From Pelodera strongyloides (lineage: Eukaryota > Nematoda > Chromadorea > Rhabditida > Rhabditidae), in the NCBI GenBank assembly GCA_036852015.1, contig JAANDG010000260.1, positions 62,001 through 126,000 on the forward strand: 64,000 nt of DNA. The letters run 5' to 3'. The notes beneath the pieces were generated by a model, which made no database searches, was not told the DNA's origin, and saw nothing but the letters and a program-made list of their open reading frames with translations. Numbering within the stretch: the stretch's first letter is position 1; the number at the start of each line of letters is the position of its first letter. Made by a program: the position numbers and the translations under genes. This document shows, piece by piece, positions 35,626 through 48,380 of the stretch.

Positions 35626-36489
35626 ATGAAGCTACATTTAGTTTCACTAATTTCGTTTGTTAGTTCATATTTTAATTGATAGAACTCTCGAGTTTAGCTT
35701 AGCAAATTTAATTCGCCGGCAAGGAACCATAAATAGTTGCGCGCAATGAACTTCAATTGAGTCTCACCTGTGGCTAGTGGCCCACGGATGACATATACCA
35801 TCGGTTATGAGGCTTTTATGCTTTTATTCATACCGAAGTGCACAATTTTGCATTGAATTTGAAGTACTTGTCTTAAACTCCTTTGTTTTTAATGGTCAGA
35901 CACAAACAACAGTGTCCGGCAGAATTACCTTTAACCTTTGTTCATTAATTACACTTCTCAAGTTGGTATTCGAAATGCTAGCCTCTTTGGAAAATTTGCA
36001 TATGATAAGCAAATCCTATGTATCCTATGCTAATTTTGTACTATCGTCCACGGCAATCGTACAAAATCAGCATAGGATACATAGTATTTGCTTATCATAT
36101 GCAAATTTTCCAAATTGGCGAACATTTCGCTTTAATGATATGCCAACCGATACAGCTGATAATCACTGTATTACAATAAAAACCATGAATTTCAGCTGTT
36201 TGCAAGTGGCTCTACAACCTCATATTGCCGCTCAAATCGAGCGCCAAAAACGGATGACGATTTTATGCAAACTGTTACCGCATATCTCAACGACTCGTTT
36301 TATAATGATCGTACGCTTTCCTTCGCTTTGAGTGAATGCACCAAGATGGGCATGAAGTGTCAAACGTTGCTTTTCTGTCAAGGCCGCTGGTGGTGGGACG
36401 CAGTTAAGAAACCCTCTCGGCCTCTACCCTTCTCTTTCTGTACTTCTTTTACCAAATGCAAAAAGAATTGTGGAGAGCTGGCCATCTAG
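35626..36489 (+). CDS. Small secreted cysteine-rich protein, second tandem copy
   Basis: Exon 35626-35658 (MKLHLVSLISF) and exon 36196-36489 join in phase 0 for 108 residues. It aligns end to end with the preceding gene: TSYCRSNRAPK, LNDSFY, LLFCQGRWWWD, CTSFTKC and a final NCGEL. Seven Cys are conserved. The signal-peptide exon differs by only a few residues, and a promoter block about 110 bp upstream (TAGTAACCAAGCTAGGCAAC) also matches the first copy near 33992, so the duplication unit included the promoter. Sequence downstream of both genes (about 35335-35410 and 37240-37310) is also related. The single intron holds a long palindrome. Function unknown. Confidence 0.78.
35986..36113. repeat. 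Near-perfect intronic palindrome
   Basis: Two arms of about 55 nt (35986-36041 and 36058-36113) are almost exact complements around a 16-nt loop. Left arm begins TTTGGAAAATTTGCATATGA. Flanking CGAAATG / CATTTCG suggests a MITE of about 165 bp. It sits in the intron of the second secreted-protein gene, so the pre-mRNA can form a hairpin. Confidence 0.85.
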
Positions 36490-36701
36490 GGCAGTTAGAG
36501 ATTAAAGCAGTGTGATAGGTGGTTTCTGAAATAGTTGCTGGATAACTACATTTTTCATGTTTTTTTTTGTGCCCCGGCACAGAAATTATTATGATCCTTT
36601 TGCAAGTTCATTTGAATACATGGGAATCCATTTTTCCAGTATGAATTGAAACCACATGACGTATCACTTTGTAGGTCGGAGTAGTTCGATAAATAGTGTC
36701 A

Positions 36702-36862
36702 CCGTAGGCCTACAGTACCTTGCCGAACAGTTTGCCGAGGAATAACTCTGCGCGTTCTAGGTGTAAAAAATTTTGTTTTCACAATAACATTTCTAAAATA
36801 CCGGACATTCTGCGCAAGTATAAATCGAGGGAAACCTTTTTCTCATGTGTCTGTCCCTTTAA
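36702..36862. repeat. Solo arm of the long inverted repeat found at 39864-40311
   Basis: About 160 bp matching one arm of the 448-bp inverted repeat, with shared words such as CCGGACATTCTG and GAATAACTCTG and the same terminal CCCTTTAA. Diverged by point changes. No second arm is present here. Confidence 0.75.
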
Positions 36863-37356
36863 TTTTCCTGTAGTTACTTAAATGCCTTTGAAAATCAATA
36901 ACCAACGAAATATTTATCTTGATTCAAGTTTTACGATTTTATAGTCATAGTCAGTGTGTTGTTTTCATTTCCTTTTTCGAATCTTGCTCCATATGTCCAT
37001 ATCCAACAAGCACTAAGTGTGTATGAACGCTTATATTTGTGTATGTGGACAATCCAGTTTGTTTTTTTATAAATTTTATTATTCTCACTGACGAAAATCG
37101 AATAATTATTAAGCCATTAATTGCGGACATTCCGTAGTAGCCGATCTTATTATTCGTTGCTTTCTTCACGGTTCTTGAGTCTGGAATTTTTTTAATTACT
37201 AGTATTCCGATATTGATATTATTATTATTATTTCATTCTAAATAAAACTGTTGAAAGAAATAGTATATGCAAACGAGTATACATCAAACTTTTAGGCTGT
37301 AAGTTACAGTGAGACGTACAGGAACAGAATTAAAGAATAAAGCGATATATTTTGTG

Positions 37357-37403
37357 AGAGAGAGAGAGAGAGAGAAAGAGAGAAAGAGAGAGAGAGATAG
37401 AGA
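37357..37403. repeat. GA microsatellite
   Basis: Run of GAGAGA with occasional AAAG interruptions just downstream of the minus-strand innexin stop. Confidence 0.9.
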
Positions 37404-37407
37404 GGGA

Positions 37408-40400
37408 CTAGCTTACCTGCTTAAATAACGCTGCGGTGATATCGCTAGCAACAATATCTCCCGCATTTGAGGAGATCAGTCGGAGGAGTAGAACTTCATC
37501 GGAGGAAAGCTGACAGAATTGGTTGTACTTGTTGTGTTTCATCTGAATTAGTTATTTTATTTTCGATAAGTATATTATTGAAGACTCTGTGTAGGAAAAA
37601 AACATAGGTGTTTGATGAAACAGTGAATCTAACAGGCTGGCAGCTATTGAGTATATCCGGTTTTTTTCGAGCTTACAATTAGATAATTTGCTTATTTTTA
37701 TAGACCGACTTCGAGGATCCTACATTCTCGTTGTTCCACCAGGTAAAGTAAAAAGCATGGTTGGACGACCGTACTACAAAGACGAGATAGGAAAAGGGGT
37801 AGAACCACACGCTGATTGCGGGATGCGGTGGGCGTGGCTTCATGAATCATTATGGGGTTGCCAAGTATGCCAAAAACCGTGCAATTTCCTTCCAAGTATC
37901 AATTGCAAAATAGTGTGCCAATCTACCGTAATTTTGCGTAATTTTGACACGTCCGCATTATAGAAAATCCGCCATCAAAGACATTTTTTGTTGAACAAAT
38001 GGTCCCGTGGCGATCGGTCGTAAAAACTGCTTGTAGATATGATCGTGTAGTGCCAAGATACGGTAATTTTTTCGATACTTGGAAGCAAAATCGGTCATAC
38101 TTGGAAACCCCATAAAGCGCCAAACACACGAACGACAATCGAATCCCACCTGCTGATAGTCTCCATCATCACTGGTAAGTTTCTTGAGTTCTATCGAATC
38201 TCCATCCCTTTTATGGGAAGCCGTTGGCTCGGACTGCCCCCGAGTTGGGTCATCAATTCCCTAAAAACAGCACACATTCAAATTCCAAACTTCGAATAAA
38301 AAAAATCATAGGATAAAGATAAGCTGAAGCGGGTTCCAATAAAATGTACCGCTGGGGTAGGTTACAGGCGTCTAGCGTGCTCTCTCGCTTTCTCTGCTTT
38401 CTTGAGGCAGCCGCGAGAGAGAACGCTATACACGAGACGCCTGTAACCTACCCGGTAAATTTTATTGGAACCGGCCTCTGGTGAAATCCTCCGAAATTAA
38501 AACCCAATACCAATTTCATGCATAAAGCGAAGTTTCTGAGGTACATGGCCATGGGCCATGTTCAAGGTAGTGGAAAAAAAACTCAATAAATACATGTTCT
38601 CTAACTCACTAATATCGTGAGAGCGCTAAAAGTGCGCTGAAGCGAAGAAGAACACCTAGGAACAAAAACTAACCGCGCTCTTCAGCATTCTCGTTCCGAA
38701 GTCGTACCGCTTCTCGTCGTTGAACAATTTCACAATCCAGTACATCATGTTGGTCAGGGTAATCGTGAAGAGGATCATGAGCCAATAGTAGAACACGACG
38801 AAGAGCTGAAGAGCAGAACTGTTTTCGAGGACCAATGACACCAAAGATAAATAAATAAATCTTTTTTCGACACAAGAGCGTGCACCGTTACTAAAGGGGG
38901 TTCAACTTTCAATTTCAAAATTTGCGTATGACATGTTCCGCAGCGGCCCTGAGCAGTAGGCGACGAGTTCCAGATGACAGATTGCTCGACGTCTTCGGGC
39001 TAGGGCCAGGAGGCACAGATGAAAGATGTCAGTGCCGAATTTGTCATACCAGCCGCATCGTGACATATTGTGCCCGATTTTATGCAACCACAAGTACTTT
39101 CAAAGAAGCCGCATCCTAGCTGGAATGCTAACAGCACACTGTACATGGACATTACCTTTTCGTTGAACATGTTCAATTGAAGGACGCACTGCACGCTGTA
39201 CCGCTGGATGTTTCCTTTCGTACGGACCTGAAGAGAACTTATGCATAGCTCGTTGGACTTGCGGCTTGTATCTGATTGTAAGACGACGGGCGATCCTCCA
39301 GATATGTCTCTAACCAACCGCTTCTCACCTCAAAGTCGCACATTGTACTTCTCGGGAAAAGTCCGGTCTCTTTCCAGTTTGTATTGAAGCCCAGCTTCAA
39401 ATCTGCAATGAAAAAAACGGAATATACATGGATATGCTGTTTACGTACATGAGAAGGCACAGGGAACTTGCAACAGTAACTTCTCCCCGACTTACGATAA
39501 AAGTTAAGCGGTGTGAATCCTAAAAAGACGTGCAGAATGGTCATCTGGAAGAGGATGTTGAGGAGGAACAGAGCCTTGGTGAACAGGTACATGTACGAGA
39601 GGAATTTGTCGCCAAAGCAGGTTCTGGAATTGGAGATTTACTTCCAGCATCAATTTCTTGTTTATGTCAAGCAGACCATGTGTCAACAGACCGTCTTCCC
39701 CTAAACGCATCATAACTGATAACTCACCCAAAATGGATCATAACTCACCCAAAAAGCAAGATGAACGGGTTACTCTTGTTGGCAACACCATGCGATGTGC
39801 GTTTAAATGCGACTTGAATGTGTCTGGCCACCTGGAAAGCGATAACTTTTTGCAAAACATACATTAAAGGGAGAGGCCCACGAGAAAAAAGTTGTCCTCA
39901 ATTTACTTGCACGGAATGTCCGGAATTTCAGAAATATTACTGTGAAAACTGCATTTCTTTGCACCTAGAACTCACAGAGTTATTCCCCGGCAAACTGTTC
40001 GGCCAGGTACCGTAGTCAGAATCAATTTTTGCGCTTTTAGGGCATTGCAGTATTGGAAACGGCTTTTTATAATCGTAGGAATGATCTTTATTCGTTTAAC
40101 CATAATTATGAAGAGGAAGAATGCTAATGGGTGGATATAGACCGTAAAAACGTTTCTGACTACGGTACCTGGCCGAACTGTTCGCCGGGGAATAACTCTG
40201 TGAGTTCTAGGTGCAAAGAAATGCGGTTTTCACAGTAATATTTCTGAAATTCCGGACATTCTGTGCAAGTAAATTGAGGAAAACTTTTTTCTCGTGGGCC
40301 TCTCCCTTTAACACTCCCGTCTCTGTGGTTTTATCATCTTCAGTCGTCACATTAACGACAATATAATAACCTGTTACTGTTTTAACCTGTTAATAACCTG

Positions 40401-43190
40401 TTACACCAACACTGTTTTGTTTCTGTTATGCTGTTTTCGAACGACCCGCTACAAGTGCTTCACTGAGTTACATAGCTTAGTGGCCGCAAGAAGATTAGAA
40501 TAATGAATCGAAAATCACTAAGTAAGGCGCAGTTCCGAGCTGGAACGCACAAAATCTGTGTAGTCAGCAACACCTTCTTAATTTCCTCTGCTCGTTTCTT
40601 CTCGTCAATTCCGAGCGTGGTTGCGGCCTGAACAATTGAGCGAACCTGTATACCTGAAAGCGATATTGCAATAGCGGCGAGATTTTGTGCCCACTGTCTA
40701 CCTTAGTGCTTCGCGTTTTCTACGAAGCTGCAGCTATATTCACATTAGAAAGTCATCCGAAAGGAGTTTACACAGTTTACAGTAGGAGTATGCTCATTGT
40801 CAGCTTCATTTGTCTCTTTTGAAGGTAAAAAACTACATAGGTGCCGGAATGGTCATCTTCTGTCATCGTTCTGGCAACTGTTCTTCTGTTCTCTATTATT
40901 GTTTTATATTTCTCTTCTATAAGTAGTCAGTTTTCTTACCACTCTGCCAGTTCACACTCCTCCAGAAGATATGAGGCAAGTAGAAACAGAAGGCGAGTAG
41001 GATCAGCACAAATTGTACCCACTAAATGAACAGAAGATCTACCAATGAGGATCTGATTATTGTAGATTACGTGCGACTTACAGATGAAGCTCCTCTACAA
41101 GACCCCTTCACCTTTACCAATGGTTTTGTTCATATAACGGGGACGTTTATATTTATTGTTAGAAGACAAGTCCCAAGTTCTTACAAGGGAAATGCCTAGG
41201 TTCATATCTGAATTAAGAAAAGTTGTAATGCAAAAGTTGTATTAAATAAAACGTTAATTATCGAGCAATTACGCATAACCTTCCTTATGAGAGTCTCAGT
41301 TATTGATAATTACGGATAGAGCACAGATAAGAGAAAGGTCAAGTGTTCGATTCCTGCCTGCGCACGCTATTTTTGCGTTTTTACTTGGGTATTTTTTTTA
41401 GTTTCAAAACAACTTACTGCGTGTTTAATTTGCTTGTGTCGATAACACTGTGTCGATGCCTGCGGAATTTTTGCGTTTTAAACTTGGGTATTTTTTTACA
41501 ACCAGTTTCTTACTGTGTGTTTAAACAGCTTGTTAGGAGGATTTTTTTTTTTTCATGAAATCACTGGTGGTACCGAAAATATCTGATGATGAAGTGAAGC
41601 ATAAACCTTTCATAGGAATTCCAGAAGGCTGTAGTTTTTATTACGAAGTGACTATGACTTATTGGCGTTCCTGTTTAAAGTTTTTGATGAGTATAAGGTC
41701 CTTGTGGACGATATTTTCACTCCCATGGAAACGTCTACGTCATGATGGGAAAAACCAAACCGATTTTTTAACCTGAATACTGCATAAATGTGGTATCACA
41801 CAAGCAAAGTTGTTTAAAGTAATTGTTTAAACATATACCCAAGTCGCAAAATAGCGTGCTCAGGCACGAACACTTGAATCTGTCAGAAGCACTATCCATT
41901 ATGCTAAGTGGTAACCGAAATCAAACATCACTGAGACTCTCATAAGGAAAGGTTATGCGTAATTGCTCGATAATTACGTCTGGCACGTTTTGAATGCGCC
42001 ATCTTTAATAGAATTTAATTCTCTACAACTTTTGCATTACAACTTTTCTTAATTCAGATATGAACCTAGGCATTTCCCTTGTTAGTCACGGATCTTCCAT
42101 TCACCTTTCCCACTAATTCTATTGATATACGGGGCTTTTTACTTATCATTTTAGGTTTATACCGAAATTCTGATTCCCAGCTTCTCAGTGTAGGAGAATG
42201 AAAGTTACCTGGTAGTACGGGATCTCTGAGTTCTCTCTCTGTGTCGTGCTCGGAAGTCTCGAGTCGTCCAACGGGACATAATATGTATTCTCAATCAGAC
42301 AGAAGTCTCTAGTGTATTCAATCCAGCCTAGAAGAGCGCAGTGCTTTCAGAAAGTTTAAATGGTCAGGCCATGAAAGTGACTTTCTATGGATTTCTTCGT
42401 TCGGTGCAAAATTAGATCCTCGTGCAAAACCATGCCACTAGTCATGAACTCACTACTTACCTTTCTTGAACTCAGCTGGCGTCCAACAAGAAATTGGTGT
42501 GCTCAGATACAACTGCAAATAGTTTCATATATACCATTACTGTAGTTAACCAACACATTCCGTGAATTTTCACCGCTACAGTACTATGAACTTTTAAGTT
42601 TACTGTACTTTCAGTTGTAATGATGATTGTAATTGCTAGTAACATGTAAACTTTCAACCAACCTTTGACATAATTAATAGAGCTCCAAAACTAAAAAGAT
42701 ATGAGGTGTATTTATAGTTGAGCCGGTCGACGATGTCCTCCTCATGACTGAAAGAGAAGAAGTGAGTGAATCAATAGTTAAATAAAACTTAATAAAAAAT
42801 CAATATAGTATCGCATCGAATCCGGTTTCCCCATCGTGCTAGGATTCTATGGGAAGATTGCGCTGCAAAATCATAATAAAAAACTTCGAGTTTGAATTTC
42901 CGAGAGTTCTTTGGTTAAAAAAAGCTAAAAGGTTAAAGCTAGGACTGTTTTTTAGGCCCCGAAGATGCCCCTGCAGTCTGCTCTGGTCTACCGAAGTAGT
43001 GCGCTCCAGAGAATAGGCCATCTTTGATTACGGAATGGGTGGCCAGCCCTGATCCAAGAAATCTTCCCAAGTTTTTCACCGTTTTTACCACGCGAAGGGT
43101 GCAAGTTGTTTTAAATTGTTTTGGAGAAATTACTTGAAACCCTTACCGAACTTCGGAGATTTTCGTCACAACACTTATTAACGTATCCAT
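37408..43190 (-). CDS. Innexin (invertebrate gap-junction channel subunit)
   Basis: Thirteen exons give 398 residues. Minus-strand order: 43190-43147, 42747-42663, 42512-42461, 42327-42209, 41021-40940, 40653-40574, 39831-39749, 39623-39496, 39402-39329, 39227-39156, 38805-38674, 38260-38150 and 37542-37408. Innexin marks appear in order: DIVDRLNYKYTS, first span, PISCWTPAEF and CLIENTYYVP (first-loop Cys pair), PYYQWVQFVLILLAFCFYLP (second span), FLSYMYLFTKALFLLN (third span), WKETGL FPR and TMCDFE then YSVQCVLQ (second-loop Cys), NMFNEK, fourth span LMILFTITLTNMMYW, and a cytoplasmic tail with LLLRLISSNAGD. The last exon reads to a TAG just past a potential donor (37417), giving ALFKQVS; a further spliced exon cannot be excluded. 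Innexins assemble into channels joining adjacent cells. Introns hold a 448-bp inverted repeat, an 899-bp TIR element, a MITE and a SINE-like fragment. Confidence 0.88.
38328..38478. mobile_element. MITE-like foldback element, family 2, copy b
   Basis: Ends GGTTCCAATAAAATGTACCG and its complement, with the shared inner block GGTTACAGGCGTCT. Lies in a minus-strand innexin intron. Related to copies at 22819 and 55371. Confidence 0.8.
38920..39060 (-). mobile_element. SINE-like fragment, inverted relative to the copy at 48836
   Basis: On the minus strand this contains CCCGAAGACGTCGAGCAAT, CTGGAACTCGTCGCC and GGAACATGTCATA, all also present in order at 48955-49025 on the plus strand. The tRNA-like head seen in the other copy is not obvious here. 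Confidence 0.6.
39864..40311. repeat. Long inverted repeat (arms about 158 bp)
   Basis: Left arm 39864-40021 and right arm 40154-40311 are close complements around a 132-bp spacer. Both ends read TTAAAGGGAGAGGCCCACGA or its complement. The element occupies an intron of the minus-strand innexin, immediately upstream of its seventh exon. Transcription would give a long double-stranded hairpin. A solo diverged arm is at 36702-36862. No coding capacity. Confidence 0.9.
41184..42082. mobile_element. 899-bp element with long terminal inverted repeats
   Basis: The left end (ACAAGGGAAATGCCTAGGTT) is matched by the complementary right end at 42060-42082. Inverted similarity continues inward over roughly 200 bp on each side, including CTTCCTTATGAGAGTCTCAG and a tRNA B-box-like AGTGTTCGATTCCTG. 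Inside is a direct repeat of about 65 bp (near 41375-41435 and 41475-41535, with CTTGGGTATTTTTTTA). No transposase frame is visible, so it is non-autonomous. It lies in the innexin intron between 40940-41021 and 42209-42327 exons. Confidence 0.8.
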
Positions 43191-43505
43191 TCAGACGTAA
43201 TTTACCTGAAAGTTAGAAAGAAATTTTACTAGGCGGAAAAAGTTTCGCATAACAAGCAATTGGAAAACAGGGATAATTACTTAGAAATTGATTTGTTCAA
43301 AAGAAGTAATTCTGTTGCGGGGCAGTCTATTAGTCGTTATCAGTAACAGCGAAGAACCTTTATCACTAATAAGGGCCTATTATTCTTCAGACAATGCTAT
43401 GAGAGTTGAGAAAGATGCAGATTGAGAGAGAACGAACAGAGTGTAAAAATAAAGAGGGGGAAACGACACAGAACTTATATGTAGAGAAATGTGCGGTGTA
43501 AAGCG

Positions 43506-43730
43506 TGCTTTTTCGTTACTGTACAAATAAAAGGGTATCGGTATGTACCTTTTCTATAACCCTCAAAAGAGCCACGACGGGTCTTGTAGGACTTTTCAGG
43601 CCAGAGAGAAACGCACTTCGGGTACATATAGGTTGCTTTCATTTTGGGTTTTCTGGAATACGGATTGAATATCTTTTCCTCCGCAACAGAGTTGCTACCG
43701 AAGTACTCAAGTGAGAAGGCCTGGCTGGGC
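43506..43730 (-). other. Possible orphan coding exon
   Basis: A minus-strand open stretch encodes SLEYFGSNSVAEEKIFNPY followed by basic KPKMKATYMYP and WPEKSYKTRRGSFEGYRKG, and ends at a GTACAT donor. Composition resembles real protein. No partner exons were found, and acceptors at its 5' side are weak. Could be an exon of an unseen gene or a degraded pseudogene. Confidence 0.25.
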
Positions 43731-46700
43731 CGGGGTAGATGTCGAGCCGACAAACCAAAATGCCGCTGCTCTCTACTGCACCTTCTGCACCCTGACAATA
43801 ATTATCTACCAATCTATCTCACTATTCCATAGATATTCAACTGATGACAGATACAAAATAACTATAAATTATGTTGTGTTGCTACTCCTTAACTCGGCTA
43901 CCCCTTCCCTACGATTCACGAAGGGAGTCCTATTTTTGGAGGGGGAATTCCTAACCTAAAGGTAAACATTGAAATCACAAACTACAACTGATTAGATGTT
44001 TTGTAACATTTTATGTGTGAACTTGTTCATGTGACTGGTGTACTATTGTGTCAATAAATACATTTCATCTTGTCAAATAATGTTTTGTCGTACAAGTGCC
44101 CAAACGTTGCATATAGCTTTGGTTATGTAATGAAAATTCGCAAGAAAATTGCTTCGAAGTCCGGCTGTGCGGCAAACTTGACAAAGTTTGGACCGAGGAA
44201 AAGGGTACATAGAATCAACAAACAACTCTCTACCTGGATGTACGTGTTGGATAAAATCGATGTCCAGGACCAGATCCACCAAAATGTCAGGGTAGACGAC
44301 GAGTTCCATATCATGTCGATATGGAACCTAAGCCTAAGCCTATTAAGATTACTGAAACCAATTCACCTTTCTATTTATCTCACAGTTTAGCTACTTTATA
44401 CCAGAGTTGTACCTTCTTTTGATGTCAACAAGGACGGCGTGTCTTCGTCAGGGTAGACGACGAGTTCCATACAACACTGACAAATTCTAGATGCAAAAGT
44501 TCCTTCTCCAGCTGGAATTCTGCGACGAAGTACTAGAACACTGCACAGGTTTTGTGTTGTTCGGAATGTGTAAAATTCCTCATATTTTCTGAGACAACGT
44601 ATTCGAACCAACCCACAATTGTGTTTTATCATGGCAAATTATTCACAGCTAAACCCTCGCATTGTTCTATTGGTCATAAAATGACTCACAACTTAATAAG
44701 CTGTTGATAAGAACTATTTCAAACACAAGCTTCTTTACAAGTCAATGAGTTTATGTTTGCTGAATGACAGTATAATTTCTAATAATACTTCAGTTTTCCG
44801 GGTAATAGTTCTGTGAAATGAGGTAGGCGTGGGTGGCCTGAGCCAACAATAATTAAGAAAGTGAGCGAATGGTAACTGTTCATTGATTTCACGAAGGGCA
44901 AATCATTGACCGTTACCAGTAAAAGGTGATCCGGTGATTCTACATGTATCCAGTGATCCTACGTGTATACCGTGGTACGCTATTCTCCGGCGAAACAAAA
45001 CTAAAAATTCAAAACCATTTGACTACAACGTCCACCCATACACGATACTACGGTATCGTGTTTTCTTCCAGCATGTTGCACTAAACATCCATTTTCATGC
45101 GTGCCTGCCTATCCCAAACTTTGGCAAGTGAACCAAGGATAACTGGAAACTTCAATACTATGTGAAAAGTATCAAATGTTGACAAGTAATTCACCCAATT
45201 CCTGCATTTTATGGGTCGTTTCAATACCTTATCACTAAATCCATTAATTCTCAAGAGAAAAAAGAGTAAAGGACAATAATTTTTTAATGTTTTCTTTATG
45301 CATACGTTGGTGTAATGTGATCAAATCAAGAGTAGCAAAACGCTGGCTCAGGCCCGTAAAAATCTATCCTGAATTGTCCCGGGTTCTTCCTCAGAAAATT
45401 GATCGTTTCTTTTTTTCTACTGTTACTCGCATATATTATTTGCTATTTTCATGCCAGCCAACCGCAACCCTCTAAAAATTCAAAAGTAGCATGCGCAAGT
45501 AAAAAATTCAGCACCGAGGTGTATGCACCCAAAATACCGCTTCCCCATTGTAAGAATTCCACGTTATCATATCACTATCACTCTGCCATGTTCATTCCAA
45601 TAATTTATCAGTAGCCACTACCGTATCTAAGACATAAGCCTAAAGGACTCGGTTTTGAACGGAGGTTCGCCCTAGAGGCCTTATCAGTACTGGAGCATGA
45701 AATGCCGATTGATACACGTAGTTGGAAGCGTTCTTGTCTTTGTTCTTTTTTTGTTCTTTTTATATTTCTTTCTTTGATTCGAAAGAACCCCGGATTCTTA
45801 TCAGAGAATAGAAAAACCCATTAGAAAAAGGGAATAAAGGAAGCCAGAAAAAGTGCTGAACGGCAGAAGAATGAAACAAAACACTGAGGAGTGTGGTTTT
45901 ACCAGCAGTCAGACTCTCGCTCGGGAAACATAGAGGAACGTAGCATTTCAAACTTACGTTTCATGGAAAATTAACCAGACTTGTTGCCACCACGCATGGT
46001 TTACTGGATAAGTTACCTTTGGAAGAACATGAATGCCTGATAGACACTCCAAGACTGTAGAATAAATATCATGGGTAACCATTGTAGATTACTCCATAGC
46101 CACTACTGAGTTGGTTTCTTTATTCTAACAAACCGTGCCCGGGATGAGATGTAACTACGGTTGTTTCTTTCAAATTCACATTTCCAATAACTTAGTGCTG
46201 AGCCCACAAGTTCTCTGACAGACACAGCCTTCTGAAAACGTAAAAGACTCAGGCTCATTCTCTTCGCAACATATATACTTTTTTTTTAAATAAATAATCC
46301 TTACTTCCTTTAATCGCATTGTGAATTCTAACTGATAAAGTCAATAAGGCTCTATAAATGGAGATATCTTATTGTTACGGAAGACCGTTCTCTCTTTTGC
46401 CCTAGACGCGTTCGGAATTGATAAGAAATTGATCTAGTCCTTGTCTTATTGGACCTAGGACATTAAGAGAACTACAAAAAGGATCCATTAGTAATCAAGG
46501 GGGTTAGGGATAAATGGCTAACAATAAGGTAAGGCCTATAAGGCCCATGAAGATACATGTACCATGGATGGTGGATGACGTGTTTCCTCCTGCAATGGTA
46601 GCACCCATACCTTTATTGCATTGTGTAAATATTGTTACTGTATTCCTTAGCTTAGAAGCTTTCCCTAGAACCTTCAAGGGGCAAAGCTAACCAACAATAA

Positions 46701-46948
46701 TTGTGTTTCAAGCGCATAAGTTCAATATACCCAACAACCAATTTGTACTTCATAATAAACCATAATAAATTCGCACCTGACAATCGAAATAAAACTCCTT
46801 TATTATTCTGTTTACTGTCTCACCCTTATCACAGTATCAATATGATAACTAAACAAGCGGTCGTACTTATTATTCGCGAAGACTGGTTTGTTGGGACAGA
46901 ACAGAACTGAAAAGCTGAAACCGAAAGGGGGTGGGGGGTTAAAATAGT

Positions 46949-47154
46949 TAACCAGCATACACTGTTATCCTTTTGAAAGGTTCTATTGCTTCAAGATATG
47001 CTCTTTGTTAGGAGCTGTACGACCATATAGTCCTCGGTAGTAAGTAGTGATAACCAGCATACACTGTTATCCTTTTGAAAGGTTCTATTGCTTCAAGATA
47101 TGCTCTTTGTTAGGAGCTGTACGACACCAAATAGTCCTCGGTAGTAAGTAGTGA
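46949..47154. repeat. 102-bp direct tandem duplication (two copies)
   Basis: 46949-47050 is followed directly by 47051-47154. They differ only at CGACCATATAG versus CGACACCAAATAG. Recent local duplication in intergenic DNA. Confidence 0.9.
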
Positions 47155-48380
47155 TAATGTTACAGTGTATTCAAAGTTCCTACGAGGACTTTGTCCATAG
47201 AAGGAAACAGCTGATGGATTTTTGAAATAAATGATTTTCTCAAAAATCATTGTCAAAGTAGCACAACTTCTGGTTTTATCCAAAAACCTACCACTTTAAC
47301 ACCTCGTAGTTTGCATCCCATGGAATGCGTCGAGGCAGCTCAGCTCAGCTTCTCGAAACGGCATTTGCATGATCTCGGTAGGCAAGCCTAGTTAGACCAG
47401 GAGTCTCCCGTTCCCTTACTCCCCTTCTATTTCAGAATTAGCACCATAGGCTCGGGAAGTACGACCCTGCCTGTGTTTCCCGGGTAGGACTCGCCATATT
47501 ACTGATAAGGCGACCAACTGACAAAGGCAATACCCACCCCTATGCTTTCTTTTTGATGCTCACTCTCAACTCAATCAATTATCAGTGATTTTGAGAAATA
47601 CAGAAATACATGGGAAATTGATGTTGTTTTGGACGTCCTCCCCCGAGCCTCAGAACTCACTGATTTTGTTCCTCTGTTTTGTGTATATATTTTTTCCTCG
47701 ATCTTGTTGCCAAAGGCTACGACATTGGGCGCTGATGTCACGAATCTGTTTCCGAATTAATTGCTGTTGTTAGCTATGTGTGTTAGTTTTGGCAGTTTCC
47801 GAATTAATTGCTGTTGTTAGTTTTGGCTGTTCGCATTTGTTCGTTTCGTGTCAATCTAACGTTTCCTACTCGTATATCTACATTCCCGAGTTGCCGCCTT
47901 GGACAATTTTTGCCAAAGAACCGCAAAAATTTTGCTTCAAATTTTGTTCGCGCAGCGCCACACGGCAGCGCCACACGGATAGCAACGTACAGCATATAGT
48001 GCCGCTGTCGCCTGGCTTCTAATTAATCAAAAAGGTCACAATTTTTCTCATATATAAAAAACCTTGTCTCTCTGGATTTTTCCAACCGAATACTTATCAA
48101 CGAGCTGTTTTGCGTTTAATTAATAATCAATAATCACAAATGATTGATCGAAGGTTATTGCACTAATGATCGAGCACATGCTAACATTTACAACCAAAAC
48201 CTTCTCTCTTATCTACCTCTTTGTAGTGGACGAAAATGTTTCTTTTTGAACTGTACACCCTGCAGCCTGCACACCTTTATCGCCCGCCTGCTATTTAACC
48301 AAAACCTACAACTATCGATAATATTGATCGATAAATTCATATTATAACGTACATTTCTGAGATTCTATAGCAGCTGTACT

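Noticed and set aside
37688..37963. Plus-strand open frame with exon-like start (RLRGSYILVVPPG)
   Set aside because: Lies antisense in an innexin intron, with no partner exon and no recognised domain; kept out as unsupported.
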